DNA of 32,956 bases. Origin: a virus. Where the stretch lies: the IMG/VR virus record IMGVR_UViG_3300048927_000284, positions 1-32,956 of that record. The stretch is one strand, 5' to 3'. The notes beneath the pieces were generated by a model. That model ran no database searches. It saw nothing but the letters and a program-made list of their open reading frames with translations, and was not told where the DNA came from. The position numbers were made by a program, and so were the translations under genes. Below are positions 31,794 through 32,956 of this stretch, piece after piece. Each line of letters opens with the position of its first letter. Position 1 is the first letter of the stretch.

Positions 31794-32956
31794 ATGAACA
31801 CGAAAACCACGACCTACAACGCCACGTACGCAGACGCCCGGCCGGCCGCCGCGTCCTTCGCGGCCGGCTGCAAACGCCTGGCGCGCACCCGCATCGGCAT
31901 CGTGCCGCTGCCGGTCTACGTGCTGCTGCTGGCGCTGATCGCCGGCTTCGTCGCCACCGGCAAGGTGCCGAACGACATCTGTGTCTCGATCGCGATCCTG
32001 ACCGTGGGCGGCTTTTCGTGCGCGGAGCTGGGCAAGCGCCTGCCGTACCTGCGCAACATCGGCGCCGCCGCCATCTTCGCGACGTTCATCCCGTCGTACC
32101 TGGCGTTCAGCAAGCTGCTGCCGGCGCCCGTGCTGAAGAACGTCGTCGACTTCACGAAGTCGACCAATTTCCTGTACCTGTTCATCTCGTCGATCATCGT
32201 CGGTTCCATCCTCAGCATGGACCGCGACGTGCTGGTGAAAGGCTTCGTGAAGATCTTCGTGCCGCTGGCGACGGGGTCCATCGTGGCCGGCGCCGTCGGC
32301 ACGCTCGTCGGCACCCTGCTGGGCCTGGGGCCGTACCATACGTTCTTCTACCTCGTCGCGCCGATCATGGCCGGCGGCGTGGGCGAGGGCGCGATTCCGC
32401 TGTCGATCGGTTATGCGGGCATCCTCGGCGGCGAGCAGGGGCACCAGTTTGCCGAAGTGCTGCCGCCCGTAATGCTGGGCAGCCTGACGGCCATCCTGTT
32501 GTCGGGCATGCTGAATTCCCTCGGCAAGAAGCGCCCGCACCTGACTGGCGGGGGGCGCCTGCAGCCGGCGGAAGATGGCCTGGCGGCGCCGCAGGCGGAG
32601 ATGCCGTCCGGCCCGCTCGACCTCGGCAACGTCGCCGCGGCCGGCATCACGTCCATCGCGCTGTACATGGTCGGCATGATGTGCTTCCGGCTGTTCGAGT
32701 TCCCGGCGCCCGTCGCGATGCTGTTCGTCGCGGTGATGTTCAAGCTGTCGCGCCTCGTGTCGCCGCAACTGCAGCAGAGCTCGTACATCGTGTATAAATT
32801 CTTTTCGACGGCCGTCACGTACCCGCTGCTGTTCGCCATCGGTGCATCGATGACGCCGTGGGACAAGCTGGTGTCCGCGTTCAACGTGACGAACCTGGTC
32901 GTGATCGTGTCGACGGTCGCGAGCCTGATCGCCACCGGTTTCTTCGTCGGCCGCCG
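31794..32956 (+). CDS. 2-hydroxycarboxylate transporter (2HCT family), partial
   Basis: The frame is open to the right window edge for 387 codons and starts after AGGAGGAG. It is a multi-spanning membrane protein: hydrophobic segments begin at about residue 37, and the family signature Gly-Gly-Val-Gly-Glu-Gly-Ala-Ile-Pro-Leu-Ser is seen in Met-Ala-Gly-Gly-Val-Gly-Glu-Gly-Ala at the first re-entrant loop. Family members (CitS, CitP, MaeN) exchange or symport citrate and malate with sodium or protons across the inner membrane. A second half follows a basic cytoplasmic linker (about 250-280). About 50 residues are probably missing at the C-terminus. Nearly every codon ends in G or C, unlike the phage genes. 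It is host DNA. Confidence 0.9.
   Translation, partial: MNTKTTTYNATYADARPAAASFAAGCKRLARTRIGIVPLPVYVLLLALIAGFVATGKVPNDICVSIAILTVGGFSCAELGKRLPYLRNIGAAAIFATFIPSYLAFSKLLPAPVLKNVVDFTKSTNFLYLFISSIIVGSILSMDRDVLVKGFVKIFVPLATGSIVAGAVGTLVGTLLGLGPYHTFFYLVAPIMAGGVGEGAIPLSIGYAGILGGEQGHQFAEVLPPVMLGSLTAILLSGMLNSLGKKRPHLTGGGRLQPAEDGLAAPQAEMPSGPLDLGNVAAAGITSIALYMVGMMCFRLFEFPAPVAMLFVAVMFKLSRLVSPQLQQSSYIVYKFFSTAVTYPLLFAIGASMTPWDKLVSAFNVTNLVVIVSTVASLIATGFFVGR

Noticed and set aside
31598-31810. 70-codon minus-strand frame across the prophage-host junction
   Set aside because: No ribosome site, crosses the composition change and runs through the transporter leader; likely chance.
1-32956. tRNA genes, CRISPR arrays and insertion sequences
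   Set aside because: None was recognised on either strand: no cloverleaf, no regularly spaced repeats and no transposase-like protein.

Overview
The window is the right-hand ~31.6 kb of a temperate tailed-phage genome (a prophage) joined at its right end to bacterial chromosome. The host gene at the far right is a 2-hydroxycarboxylate (citrate/malate-type) transporter with strongly GC-rich codon use and an AGGAGG ribosome site. This, together with the phage gene families, suggests a GC-rich betaproteobacterium (Burkholderiales, perhaps Oxalobacteraceae such as Massilia). That host assignment is inference, not proof. The left end of the prophage, including any lysis genes and the rest of the tail, lies outside the window.

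Layout. (1) 1-13.5 kb, leftward: virion module of a short-tailed (podovirus-type) phage, read as small and large terminase, ~720-residue portal, an SGNH-esterase tailspike, small proteins, scaffold, SU10-type major capsid protein, a second SGNH-esterase tailspike, head-tail adaptor and a beta-propeller nozzle protein cut by the window edge. Intrinsic terminators punctuate this module. (2) 13.6-16.2 kb, leftward: small genes, a candidate late regulator (RinA/ArpU/Q type) and, downstream of it, a near-consensus sigma70 promoter (TTGACA, 17 bp, TACATT) that probably drives the late genes. (3) 16.2-21.4 kb, leftward: early/replication operon with NinG, DnaB-type helicase and an O/DnaT-like initiator whose coding sequence carries six copies of GGTAACG, a candidate replication origin. 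(4) 21.5-23.7 kb: the lysogeny switch. (5) 23.7-31.6 kb, rightward: a densely overlapping early operon with many microproteins, an HNH endonuclease, ERF annealing protein, Gp157 protein, a cytosine-methylase-like enzyme, excisionase and tyrosine integrase. (6) 31.8 kb to the end: host transporter, truncated.

The most interesting part is the switch. A leftward Cro/YdaS-like gene and a rightward repressor diverge from a region with three 17-bp operators of the form ATTAGCC-N3-GGCTAAT. The same operator recurs 1.9 kb away in front of the rightward operon. In both places the perfect copy sits inside an almost identical promoter (TTGCGY, 17 bp, TAATAT), with a second operator exactly 34 bp away, so the two lytic promoters look like mirror images under one repressor. 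The repressor has the usual N-terminal DNA-binding domain but no LexA-like S24 peptidase, so RecA-triggered self-cleavage is not expected. Instead, a small gene convergent with, and overlapping, the repressor 3' end lies just downstream of a perfect LexA-type SOS box (CTGT-N8-ACAG in a 10+6+10 inverted repeat). The simplest model is SOS induction through a LexA-controlled antirepressor, aided perhaps by antisense transcription. This is similar in logic to coliphage 186 Tum but with unrelated-looking parts. Between this switch and the rightward operon sit an Arc-like ribbon-helix-helix regulator, with its own palindromes, and a lipoprotein that may be a lysogenic-conversion gene.
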